Positions 58,563 through 63,996 of a DNA stretch of 64,000 nucleotides are shown in pieces. This DNA is from a virus: positions 1 to 64,000 of IMG/VR virus record IMGVR_UViG_3300025778_000010. One strand, written 5' to 3'. The notes under the pieces are model-generated. The model saw only the letters and a program-made list of their open reading frames with translations, had not been told where the DNA came from and searched no databases. Position 1 is the stretch's first letter; each line of letters starts with the position of its first letter. Made by a program: the position numbers and the translations under genes.

Positions 58563-58862
58563 ATGGCTACACTAGAAGTAAAAGTAAATGATAGTTTTGT
58601 TCCGCTTGAGTATGCTCCAAGCGATGTAAAGATTTCTCTTGAGTGGGCGTTAATGAATAATGCTCCAATGGTAGTAAAATCCACTACCCCCGCCGTTGTT
58701 CGTGTTTGCAAAGTTTGCGAATATGCACACGAAGGTTTGTATTGCACAAATTGTTTCACGGGTGAGCGTGTAAATTGCTCCCCTGCTGGCAAGTTTAATA
58801 AATGGTCAAAAGTGATGCGAATCACACCAACTACTTGCAACAAATCTCGGCGTGTCGCCTAG
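58563..58862 (+). CDS. Zinc-finger small protein (99 aa)
   Basis: AAAGAAAGGTGG ribosome site. N-terminal beta part MATLEVKVNDSFVPLEYAPS, then zinc finger CKVCEYAHEGLYCTNC (Cys-x2-Cys, Cys-x2-Cys) and a basic C-terminus (CNKSRRVA). Probably nucleic-acid or protein binding. A promoter with TGTCAG lies across its stop codon. Not recognised as a named family. Confidence 0.6.
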   Translation: MATLEVKVNDSFVPLEYAPSDVKISLEWALMNNAPMVVKSTTPAVVRVCKVCEYAHEGLYCTNCFTGERVNCSPAGKFNKWSKVMRITPTTCNKSRRVA

Positions 58863-58865
58863 ATA

Positions 58866-58888
58866 ATGTCAGTATAATCTGATATAAT
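58866..58888 (+). promoter_or_regulatory. Promoter ATGTCAG-N10-TATAAT
   Basis: TGTCAG (58867-58872), ten bases, TATAAT (58883-58888) with TGA before it. GGCGTGTCG (58849-58857) lies just upstream inside the previous gene's end. Start of the next gene is 35 bases on. Confidence 0.65.
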
Positions 58889-58922
58889 TCCAACTATCAA
58901 CAAAAAGAAAGGTGGCAACTTA

Positions 58923-59147
58923 ATGCTAATCTCAGAAGCCTTAGAAGGCAAATATGTAAAGTCCTCAAAAGGACAAGGCATAATCCAATATGCAGATTTC
59001 CGAAAGGATATGCACCACTCTACCCCTGAGGGTTATCTTGCTTATGCTTGCAAGGTTCGCCCTACTTATAACCCTGAAGTGCATAAGTTTATTCCAGAAG
59101 ATTTCTGGACAACAATTTATGTCGGATTGGATAGTGAATTACTATGA
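58923..59147 (+). CDS. Small unknown protein (74 aa)
   Basis: AAGAAAGGTGG ribosome site. Sequence LISEALEGKYVKSSKGQGII, then ADFRKDMHHSTPEGYLAYAC and VGLDSELL end. A small beta-rich protein; its stop overlaps the next start (ATGA). No family recognised. Confidence 0.55.
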   Translation: MLISEALEGKYVKSSKGQGIIQYADFRKDMHHSTPEGYLAYACKVRPTYNPEVHKFIPEDFWTTIYVGLDSELL

Positions 59148-59350
59148 CAATTAAAATTGGTGGGCTAGGGCAGACAATTTCTGCCTATTGCCCAGTATGC
59201 TCTCAAAAGATGACCCATATGTGTATCGCTACACTTGGAACGGGTAAAACAATTCGCTATGAGTGGCAATGCCAGCCTTGCGAATTATCTCTAAAGTCTG
59301 ACTCAACAGGCTATGCTCATCTACTCACAGAAATGGCTTACTATGTCTGA
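59144..59350 (+). CDS. Zinc-ribbon small protein (68 aa)
   Basis: ATGA overlap with the preceding gene. Zinc ribbon with CPVCSQKMTHMC at 16-27 and CQPCELSL near 43 (two CxxC pairs). Compact and basic, so a nucleic-acid binding role is likely. The next gene starts within its last codons. Confidence 0.6.
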   Translation: MTIKIGGLGQTISAYCPVCSQKMTHMCIATLGTGKTIRYEWQCQPCELSLKSDSTGYAHLLTEMAYYV

Positions 59351-59459
59351 TAAAATTTTCATATGTGATGAATGTGATACCCTTGCCACAATGTCAGTGC
59401 AAGGTGATACAATAACTATAAATAAATGTAAGTGCTTAACTTTAGAATGGAGCAACTAA
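59343..59459 (+). CDS. Small zinc-binding protein (38 aa)
   Basis: Starts inside the end of the 68-residue gene (TATGTCTGA) and ends as TAATG with the next. CDECDTLATMSV and CKCLTLEWSN contain Cys-x2-Cys and Cys-x-Cys. The codons for T-M-S-V lie within a TGTCAG promoter, so this gene carries the control element for its downstream neighbour. Confidence 0.5.
   Translation: MSDKIFICDECDTLATMSVQGDTITINKCKCLTLEWSN
59391..59413 (+). promoter_or_regulatory. Promoter ATGTCAG-N10-TACAAT inside a small gene
   Basis: TGTCAG (59392-59397), ten bases, TACAAT (59408-59413) with TGA before it. Lies in the coding sequence of the 38-residue gene, 46 bases before the next start. Confidence 0.5.
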
Positions 59460-59665
59460 TGTACAAAATTACAACAACCTATGACGGAAATCCCGTCCCA
59501 CACTCTATTCACTCTTATGCTGATGCACTTGATGCGTTTGACTCGTTTGGTCGTTGCACCGATTGGGGATTTGCAGATGAATATGCAACCTACAATTTAA
59601 CTTTACCTGATGGAAAAATGTACACAAAGATTTTTTATCGTAGCGGAAAAGTTGGTGGAAAGTAA
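59459..59665 (+). CDS. Small unknown protein (68 aa)
   Basis: Start at 59459 by TAATG coupling (an in-frame ATG at 59447 and a CTT-region start are inside the previous gene). Sequence MYKITTTYDGNPVPHSIHSY, then DAFDSFGRCTDWGFADEYAT and a closing basic strand. Beta/alpha with a Tyr/Phe-rich core, no family recognised. Overlaps the next ATG. Confidence 0.55.
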   Translation: MYKITTTYDGNPVPHSIHSYADALDAFDSFGRCTDWGFADEYATYNLTLPDGKMYTKIFYRSGKVGGK

Positions 59666-59745
59666 TGGCAACAACAATTCACCTTGGCGGAATAGAATCA
59701 GAATGTGAGAAGTGTCGTGAAATTGCGGGAGAAAATAATGAATAA
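59665..59745 (+). CDS. Small CxxC peptide (26 aa)
   Basis: TAATG overlap with the previous gene. Encodes a 26-residue peptide ending ECEKCREIAGENNE, with one Cys-x2-Cys pair that could bind metal as a dimer. Ends inside the next gene's start (ATGAATAA). Too short for certainty; coupling on both sides supports it. Confidence 0.4.
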   Translation: MATTIHLGGIESECEKCREIAGENNE

Positions 59746-59848
59746 AGTAAATCGTGTTCAAGAGTTGCGGAGATCAAATGCTGCAACTCCAATTCGTAAC
59801 AAGAAAAAATATACACGTAAAAATAAATATAAAAATAAATTTGAATAA
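59738..59848 (+). CDS. Small basic peptide (36 aa)
   Basis: ATG at 59738 inside the previous gene end. MNKVNRVQELRRSNAATPIR, then NKKKYTRKNKYKNKF, strongly basic. This small protein type (NAATPIRNKKKY) is a common feature of actinophage early regions, likely nucleic-acid binding. Ends the first string of coupled genes. Confidence 0.55.
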   Translation: MNKVNRVQELRRSNAATPIRNKKKYTRKNKYKNKFE

Positions 59849-59872
59849 ATATTTATAACATTGCATAGCTAT

Positions 59873-59920
59873 GCGACACGCCCGAGTGCGGCTGGCCCCT
59901 GTCAACTCGACACGCCGATT
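59873..59920 (-). repeat. Composite repeat copy, opposite orientation
   Basis: Two CGACACG copies (59874-59880, 59908-59914) flank GGCTGGCCCC. GTCAACTCGACACGCCG is the reverse complement of CGGCGTGTCGAGTTGAC. Followed by ATTACGGGGTGTGATTTTAA, nearly repeated at 61,597. Confidence 0.65.
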
Positions 59921-59968
59921 ACGGGGTGTGATTTTAATCTCCCAAATACTGGCGGGTACAACTAGATA

Positions 59969-59991
59969 ATGTCAGTGGGTTCTGCTATACT
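59969..59991 (+). promoter_or_regulatory. Promoter ATGTCAG-N10-TATACT
   Basis: TGTCAG (59970-59975), ten bases, TATACT (59986-59991) with TGC before it. Preceded by CTAGATA as at 58866. Drives the next gene 30 bases on. Confidence 0.65.
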
Positions 59992-60021
59992 TCCGATATC
60001 AAGAAAAGAAAGGGGCATTAA

Positions 60022-60249
60022 ATGTCTACTGTTGCCACATATTGCAAAGATTGCAATAAGCGTTTATCTGATATTTCAGTATATGACGCTCCCTATACTT
60101 CCGATTCTACTTGCTGGGAGTGTATCTTCAAGTCCTGCGATAACTGCTATGGTCAAGGAATTACTGGATGGGTATCTCCAGATGGTGATTTTGATTTTGA
60201 TTATTGCGAGTGCAACCCACTTTGCCTAACACTAGAAGAGGTCAAATAA
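60022..60249 (+). CDS. Cys-rich zinc-binding small protein (75 aa)
   Basis: GAAAGGGGC ribosome site. Many Cys residues (CKDCNKR, CWECIFKSCDNCYGQG, CECNPLC) in zinc-ribbon arrangement, with Asp/Phe-rich segment (PDGDFDFDYC). It is likely a multi-zinc small protein, perhaps binding nucleic acid. The start of the next gene overlaps the stop (TAATG). Confidence 0.6.
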   Translation: MSTVATYCKDCNKRLSDISVYDAPYTSDSTCWECIFKSCDNCYGQGITGWVSPDGDFDFDYCECNPLCLTLEEVK

Positions 60250-60440
60250 TGACTAATGAAACTATTTTTGAAGTAGCCTGCCTATACTATGAAGTATGCG
60301 GTACAAGCGAAGTATTCTACTCTGAAGAAGAGTATGATATCTATGGCGATGATTATGTCTGCCCTGAGTGCTATTATCAGATGGCGGAAATGGAGTCTGA
60401 TTCCTTCCCGCTATCTTTAGAATATGATGAGGGGGAATAA
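60249..60440 (+). CDS. Small acidic zinc-binding protein (63 aa)
   Basis: Start 60249 by TAATG coupling; MTNETIFEVACLYYEVCGTS, then DDYVCPECYYQMAEMESDS and an acidic end. Three or four Cys including CPEC suggest a rubredoxin/zinc-ribbon half site. Highly acidic. Followed by another coupled gene. Confidence 0.55.
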   Translation: MTNETIFEVACLYYEVCGTSEVFYSEEEYDIYGDDYVCPECYYQMAEMESDSFPLSLEYDEGE

Positions 60441-60574
60441 TGTCTGACAAGTCTGCTCAAGATCTATTTAATGAAATGGATACCCTTTGGGATAATTTCA
60501 AGAAAGCCACATGGCAAATGTCAGTGGTGCCTGCTACAATAACATCCTTAACCCAACCAAAGAATGGAAACTAA
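60440..60574 (+). CDS. Small protein carrying a promoter in its end (44 aa)
   Basis: TAATG coupling with the previous gene. MSDKSAQDLFNEMDTLWDNF, then KKATWQMSVVPATITSLTQP. The MSVV-PATI codons are the TGTCAG-N10-TACAAT promoter. Gene content is conserved in style, ending NGN just before the next start. Confidence 0.45.
   Translation: MSDKSAQDLFNEMDTLWDNFKKATWQMSVVPATITSLTQPKNGN
60518..60540 (+). promoter_or_regulatory. Promoter ATGTCAG-N10-TACAAT inside a small gene
   Basis: TGTCAG (60519-60524), ten bases, TACAAT (60535-60540) with TGC before it, 35 bases upstream of the DUF4192-like gene start. Almost the same sequence as the promoter at 63221. Confidence 0.65.
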
Positions 60575-60575
60575 C

Positions 60576-61049
60576 ATGACAACAACCCTAACCCGTGGCG
60601 AAGCCAAAGATACAATTGATTTCGCAATTGAACAATTTATCAACGAGATTGAAGTCTCTGATGATATGCTATTAACGATTACCTATGCCGTAAATAATGA
60701 CTTGCAGATTCGTGATTACTTCCTTGGGCTCCCGTCCGATTATGGTATGCAGGTATGCGTTGATTTTGTCAACTATCTTTCACGAGTAACTAATGCACGA
60801 GAAGGATATGCATATGACACAATTTCTGCAATGTATCATATTGAACAAGGCAACACAGACTTGGCTAAGTCTCTGCTAGAAATTGCAGAAAAAAATAATC
60901 CTGATTATAATCTCATGAAACTTGCGAAGAGAATTCTTTCAGCAGGTTGGCCAGGTTCCGAATTAACTAGAATGCGTAATGAATTGCATTCTTCAGTTGT
61001 GGATACTATCACCGAAGAGCCAAATATTTTAATTGAAGAGGTGGCGTAA
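60576..61049 (+). CDS. DUF4192-like protein (157 aa)
   Basis: Resembles the C-terminal half of actinobacterial DUF4192 proteins: LLTITYAVNNDLQIRDYFLG, then AREGYAYDTISAMYHIEQGN, LAKSLLEIAEKNNPDYNLMK and AKRILSAGWPGSELT. This family is largely limited to Actinobacteria and their phages and supports such a host. Function is unknown. The start at 60576 (MTTTLTRGEAKD) is chosen over 60564, which lies in the ribosome site. Overlaps the next gene (TAATG). Confidence 0.55.
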   Translation: MTTTLTRGEAKDTIDFAIEQFINEIEVSDDMLLTITYAVNNDLQIRDYFLGLPSDYGMQVCVDFVNYLSRVTNAREGYAYDTISAMYHIEQGNTDLAKSLLEIAEKNNPDYNLMKLAKRILSAGWPGSELTRMRNELHSSVVDTITEEPNILIEEVA

Positions 61050-61207
61050 TGTCAGCACCATATGCAACAATTAACGGCGTTGAGGTTCATGAGGACCTCA
61101 ACGGCTATGCCGTGGTCATGAAGAATGGCAAGGTAATTAAAAAGTATACCAACTCAAGAGAAGACGCATTAGGCAAAGCAATGCACTATGCACAGGAGAT
61201 TAAATAA
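61049..61207 (+). CDS. Small unknown protein (52 aa)
   Basis: TAATG coupling. MSAPYATINGVEVHEDLNGY, then AVVMKNGKVIKKYTNSREDA. Strand-turn-strand followed by a helix (LGKAMHYAQEIK). Similar short proteins with 'G-x-V-I-K-K-Y' are common in actinophages; function not known. The next gene starts one base later. Confidence 0.5.
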   Translation: MSAPYATINGVEVHEDLNGYAVVMKNGKVIKKYTNSREDALGKAMHYAQEIK

Positions 61208-61423
61208 ATGGCAAAGCATCCACCAGTCAACAGTGCACAATGGCATTCTGTATTTGCAGATGATCAATGCAAAATTTATCAAGACGGTAACGATGATATT
61301 TTTTTCAAGGTCATGATCAAGGGCCAACGTGTTAAATATTTTTATAATGAAACAGCTCATAGCGACGTTGCACGTTACTGCAGCGACGAGCTTGGAATTA
61401 GCTATTGGTCCGTATTAAATTAA
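61208..61423 (+). CDS. Small unknown protein (71 aa)
   Basis: Start directly after the previous stop. AQWHSVFADDQCKIYQDGND, then FFKVMIKGQRVKYFYNETAH, CSDELGISYWSVLN end. Beta/alpha with two Cys and Trp. Unknown. Part of the same coupled set. Confidence 0.5.
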   Translation: MAKHPPVNSAQWHSVFADDQCKIYQDGNDDIFFKVMIKGQRVKYFYNETAHSDVARYCSDELGISYWSVLN

Positions 61424-61445
61424 TTTAACTTGGGTGGGGAATAAA

Positions 61446-61535
61446 ATGCAAGCGGTAGCATATGTATTGGTCTATGGATCTGCATTCGCTATCGCATGCA
61501 TTTTTTATTTTATATTTTCTAAAAAAGATTTTTAA
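61446..61535 (+). CDS. Small membrane peptide (29 aa)
   Basis: GGTGGGG ribosome site. MQAVAYVLVYGSAFAIACIF, then YFIFSKKDF: one 22-residue hydrophobic span with a short charged tail. Small membrane peptide, possibly a lysis, exclusion or regulatory factor. Short length keeps confidence moderate. Confidence 0.45.
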   Translation: MQAVAYVLVYGSAFAIACIFYFIFSKKDF

Positions 61536-61537
61536 AT

Positions 61538-61610
61538 GCGGTGTGTCGAGTTGACAACCGTTGATTTTTGGGCTGGCCCGTCAAGCCGACACGCCGTTTA
61601 CGGGGCGTGA
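61538..61610. repeat. Composite repeat copy, complete palindromic form
   Basis: GCGGTGTGTCGAGTTGACA, 17 bases from TTGACA (61551-61556) to TGGCCC (61574-61579), then GTCAAGCCGACACGCCG (61580-61596) as the inverted arm. Followed by TTTACGGGGCGTGATTTTAA. The arms could form a long stem with GGGCTGGCCC in the loop. Confidence 0.75.
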
Positions 61611-61691
61611 TTTTAATCACATGGAATGGGCGGGGACAAAACGGACATATCAGACAAATCATTATTTAACTTAGGCTTTACGGGTAGACAG

Positions 61692-61714
61692 ATGTCAGCC
61701 TTATCTGCTAGAAT
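61692..61714 (+). promoter_or_regulatory. Promoter ATGTCAG-N10-TAGAAT
   Basis: TGTCAG (61693-61698), ten bases, TAGAAT (61709-61714) with TGC before it. A TAGACA -35-like hexamer (61685-61690) is at 18 bases from the -10. Drives the DUF932 gene 31 bases on. Confidence 0.65.
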
Positions 61715-61745
61715 AGGCATACATTAACAGAAAGAAGGAAAAAAT

Positions 61746-62786
61746 ATGACTAACCCAATGTCACAGGTTCATCGCTCAGAAGTTGAGGATGGTTCTGTAT
61801 CTCTTGCTGTATCACTTCGCACAAATCCTGCATGGCACTCTTTTGCTAACAAGGTATTTGCTAAGGATGAGCAAGTCACAACCGCACAAATGCTAGATGC
61901 TGCTAAACTCTCAAATTGGAATGTTTCTCTTGAGTCTGTTTCAGATTTATTGCCAGACAACTATGATTCTGTTAGCGAGAATTTTTTGGTTGTTCGTGAT
62001 AACCCTTACACAGCAGGACAAAAAGATGTTCTCTCAGTTGTAGGCTCACGCTATAAGGCTGTTCAGAATGAAGAACTCTTTTCTTTTGCAGATAACCTAC
62101 ATGATGGAAACCCTGATGTAAATTGGGAAAGTGCAGGTTCTCTAAAGAATGGTCGTGTTGTATTTGGCACAATGTCAATTCCCCGCACTATGGTTCTTGA
62201 CCCTAATGGTGCTAATGACACTACCAATCTTTATCTCGTAGTTTACACTTCACACGATGGTTCAGTTGCGGTTCAATCTGCAATTACCCCTGTTCGTGTT
62301 ATGTGTCAAAACACTCTTAATTTCGCTATGCGTAAGGCTAAGCAATCTTTCAAGATTCGCCACACTCAGACAGTAGATGGAAAAATTGCTGCTGCTCGTG
62401 AGACTCTAGGTCTAACTCTTGCGTACATGGATGAATTCGAAACACAAGCAAAAGAACTTTTCTCTCGTGAAGTGACAAATGCTAAGTTTAGCGAAATCAT
62501 TAACAAGATGTATCCTAAGCCAGAGGCAGATGTTAAGGGTTCAATCAAGAAGTGGGAAAACAAGGTTGTTCTGCTTGATGACCTTTACCATAACTCTCCT
62601 ACTAATGCTAATATCAAGGGTACAGCATGGGGCGTTGTAAATGCTCTAACCGAACGCCTTGATTACTATCGCACAGCCCGCAAGGGAAACAGCGATTCGC
62701 TAATGGCAGGTGCAAGCGGATTTGACCCTGTTATCACAGCAGAAAAAAATAAAATTGTTAAGCAGGTTCTTGCACTTACCGCTTAA
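61746..62786 (+). CDS. DUF932 / phage-plasmid-like protein (346 aa)
   Basis: Matches TIGR03299/DUF932: SLAVSLRTNPAWHSFANKVF start, then VLSVVGSRYKAVQNEELFSF, GSLKNGRVVFGTMSIP, NTLNFAMRKAKQSFKIRHT and C-terminal TAWGVVNALTERLDYYRTAR. The family is found in phages and plasmids and has no settled function (perhaps replication or anti-restriction). GAAAGAAGGAAA ribosome site. Base composition is less AT-rich than the leftward operon. It ends at a GAAA-tetraloop hairpin. Confidence 0.85.
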   Translation: MTNPMSQVHRSEVEDGSVSLAVSLRTNPAWHSFANKVFAKDEQVTTAQMLDAAKLSNWNVSLESVSDLLPDNYDSVSENFLVVRDNPYTAGQKDVLSVVGSRYKAVQNEELFSFADNLHDGNPDVNWESAGSLKNGRVVFGTMSIPRTMVLDPNGANDTTNLYLVVYTSHDGSVAVQSAITPVRVMCQNTLNFAMRKAKQSFKIRHTQTVDGKIAAARETLGLTLAYMDEFETQAKELFSREVTNAKFSEIINKMYPKPEADVKGSIKKWENKVVLLDDLYHNSPTNANIKGTAWGVVNALTERLDYYRTARKGNSDSLMAGASGFDPVITAEKNKIVKQVLALTA

Positions 62787-62792
62787 TAAATT

Positions 62793-62814
62793 GTGAGGGG
62801 CGAAAGCCCCTCAC
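62793..62814 (+). terminator. GAAA-tetraloop hairpin after DUF932
   Basis: Nine-base stem GTGAGGGGC with its complement, closed by a GAAA loop; the run after is CTCTCTTG rather than a pure T-run. Terminator or 3'-end stabiliser before the tRNA. Confidence 0.7.
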
Positions 62815-62821
62815 CTCTCTT

Positions 62822-62895
62822 GATTCCATAGATCAATTGGTTAGATCGCTACCCTGTCACGGTAGAGGTTGCGGGTTCAAGTCCCGTTGGAATCG
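62822..62895 (+). tRNA. tRNA-Asp (GTC)
   Basis: Complete cloverleaf: acceptor GATTCCA / TGGAATC, D-stem GATC / GATC, anticodon stem CTACC / GGTAG with loop CTGTCAC (anticodon GTC, Asp), T-arm GCGGG-TTCAAGT-CCCGT, discriminator G. No encoded CCA. 74 bases. Only tRNA seen; possible codon supply or former integration site. Confidence 0.9.
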
Positions 62896-62913
62896 CAAAG
62901 TTTAAATGGTCAT

Positions 62914-62956
62914 CACGGCGTGTCGAGTTGACAAAACAGCTGGGGCGGGCTGGCCC
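62914..62956 (+). repeat. Composite repeat copy: ACGGCGTGTCGAGTTGACA-N17-TGGCCC
   Basis: CGTGTCG (62919-62925), TTGACA (62928-62933), 17 bases, TGGCCC (62951-62956). Followed by TTTACGGATGTGATTATAA and a later ATGTCCGATTTGT. Lies just after tRNA-Asp. Confidence 0.7.
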
Positions 62957-63045
62957 CATAAAATCCATAATGTCAAGTCTTTACGGATGTGATTATAAAC
63001 ACATTTACGGATGACCGATATGTCCGATTTGTCTGCGTGTCTAAA

Positions 63046-63074
63046 TTGATTACTCATGGGTAACTTGCTATAAT
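63046..63074 (+). promoter_or_regulatory. Promoter TTGATT-N17-TATAAT, leaderless
   Basis: TTGATT (63046-63051), 17 bases, TATAAT (63069-63074) with TGC before it. The ATG at 63083 is only eight bases from the -10, so transcription begins at or next to the start codon. Confidence 0.6.
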
Positions 63075-63082
63075 ACTCACCT

Positions 63083-63724
63083 ATGGAAAATGTAAAAGAA
63101 ACTTGGTTCAAATGGGATTATGTATGCCCAAATTGCGATGCACATATTGAGATGACTATTAAATCTAATGGTCATCCACATAGCGAGATTTGTTCTAAAT
63201 GCTATGAGCGTCTAACTCTGATGTCAGTGGTAGATGCTACAATATACCCAACTCAAAAGAAAGAAGAACAAACTATGGAAACAACAATCGCTGAACTTTA
63301 TAACCCAAATATGTTGGTTACATATAAGAAGATTACTGATGGTAATACTGAATATATTACTGATAAGGTAACTGATATTGAGTGGGCTCTTGCTCAATCC
63401 CGCCGTAACTATGAGAGCCTTACAGAGCAACAAAATAATTGGTATCTCAAAGAGTCAAAACTACGCACTTTGCTAAATGATGTATTTCACGATTCAGAAG
63501 ACCAAGACACACTTGAAAAAATTGCTGATATTTTTGATGTTCCACTAACTAAGGAAATCGAAGTAACCGCTTGGGTCAATGTCAATATGACTATCGAAGT
63601 TGATATGCGTGAAGGCGAATATGATGTTGAAGACCTTGTTCGCAATAATCTCACAGTAGATGCCTATGGTGGAGAAATCACAGTTCACGACTTTGATGTA
63701 GACCGAGTAGAGGAGCAATACTAA
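63083..63724 (+). CDS. Zinc-finger protein read through into a second domain (213 aa)
   Basis: Start ATG placed for a leaderless mRNA. Residues 1-45 hold a zinc finger: CPNCDAHIEMTIKSNG, then CSKCYERLT. Then MSVVDATIYPTQKKEEQ, coded by a TGTCAG promoter, leads straight into METTIAELYNPNMLVTYKKI and a C-terminal beta domain rich in acidic residues (TVHDFDVDRVEEQY). The N-terminal module looks like separate small zinc proteins elsewhere; a stop codon would be expected at the promoter, as in the 44-residue gene. It could therefore be a natural fusion of two neighbours. Stop overlaps the next start (TAATG). Confidence 0.6.
   Translation: MENVKETWFKWDYVCPNCDAHIEMTIKSNGHPHSEICSKCYERLTLMSVVDATIYPTQKKEEQTMETTIAELYNPNMLVTYKKITDGNTEYITDKVTDIEWALAQSRRNYESLTEQQNNWYLKESKLRTLLNDVFHDSEDQDTLEKIADIFDVPLTKEIEVTAWVNVNMTIEVDMREGEYDVEDLVRNNLTVDAYGGEITVHDFDVDRVEEQY
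63221..63243 (+). promoter_or_regulatory. Promoter ATGTCAG-N10-TACAAT inside the 63083 gene
   Basis: TGTCAG (63222-63227), ten bases, TACAAT (63238-63243) with TGC before it. Lies in frame in the coding sequence of the zinc-finger part. An AAAGAAAGAAG site and ATG follow at 63275. Confidence 0.65.
63275..63724 (+). CDS. Internal start product of the 63083 gene (149 aa)
   Basis: ATG 63275 with a purine-rich AAAGAAAGAAG upstream and its own promoter 32 bases before. The product begins METTIAELYNPNMLV and comprises the helical and acidic beta domains without the zinc finger. Helices LAQSRRNYESLTEQQNNWYL and EDQDTLEKIADIFDVPLTKE lie in the centre. Similar proteins in actinophages are often free-standing, which supports this start. 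Function unknown. Confidence 0.55.
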   Translation: METTIAELYNPNMLVTYKKITDGNTEYITDKVTDIEWALAQSRRNYESLTEQQNNWYLKESKLRTLLNDVFHDSEDQDTLEKIADIFDVPLTKEIEVTAWVNVNMTIEVDMREGEYDVEDLVRNNLTVDAYGGEITVHDFDVDRVEEQY

Positions 63725-63996
63725 TGGCAGTAGCAGTTATTGAAGTCCCGTCCCCTGCTCGTATGGCGAACGGGATTAGCAAATGCCTAACCGCTGGAAT
63801 TGAATATGAGATGCTGGGTGGGATGCAGGTAGAGATTACTTGTGCTGATGAGATGAAGTTAGCTAGAATAATTACAGCCTTTGGCGGTAAAATCCTAAGT
63901 GCTTTTAATCATAAACCAATCACACCAGATGCCCCTAAGCACGAAGTCCAATATGCTAGGACACATAGACCAATTCAGACACGCCGAAAGAATTGA
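63724..63996 (+). CDS. Small basic protein (90 aa)
   Basis: TAATG coupling. AVAVIEVPSPARMANGISKC, then GIEYEMLGGMQVEITCADEM, a helix and a basic C-terminus (RTHRPIQTRRKN). A short alpha/beta fold; no family was recognised. Its stop codon lies just after an AGACACGCCG repeat element (63978-63986 region), so another control region begins at the window end. Confidence 0.5.
   Translation: MAVAVIEVPSPARMANGISKCLTAGIEYEMLGGMQVEITCADEMKLARIITAFGGKILSAFNHKPITPDAPKHEVQYARTHRPIQTRRKN

Noticed and set aside
59969-60229. Rightward 86-residue frame in another phase
   Set aside because: Starts inside the promoter and is shadowed by the Cys-rich 75-residue gene with a good ribosome site.
62822-62895. Attachment site for integration in the tRNA
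   Set aside because: No integrase or repeat of the tRNA 3' end found in the window; kept only as a possibility.
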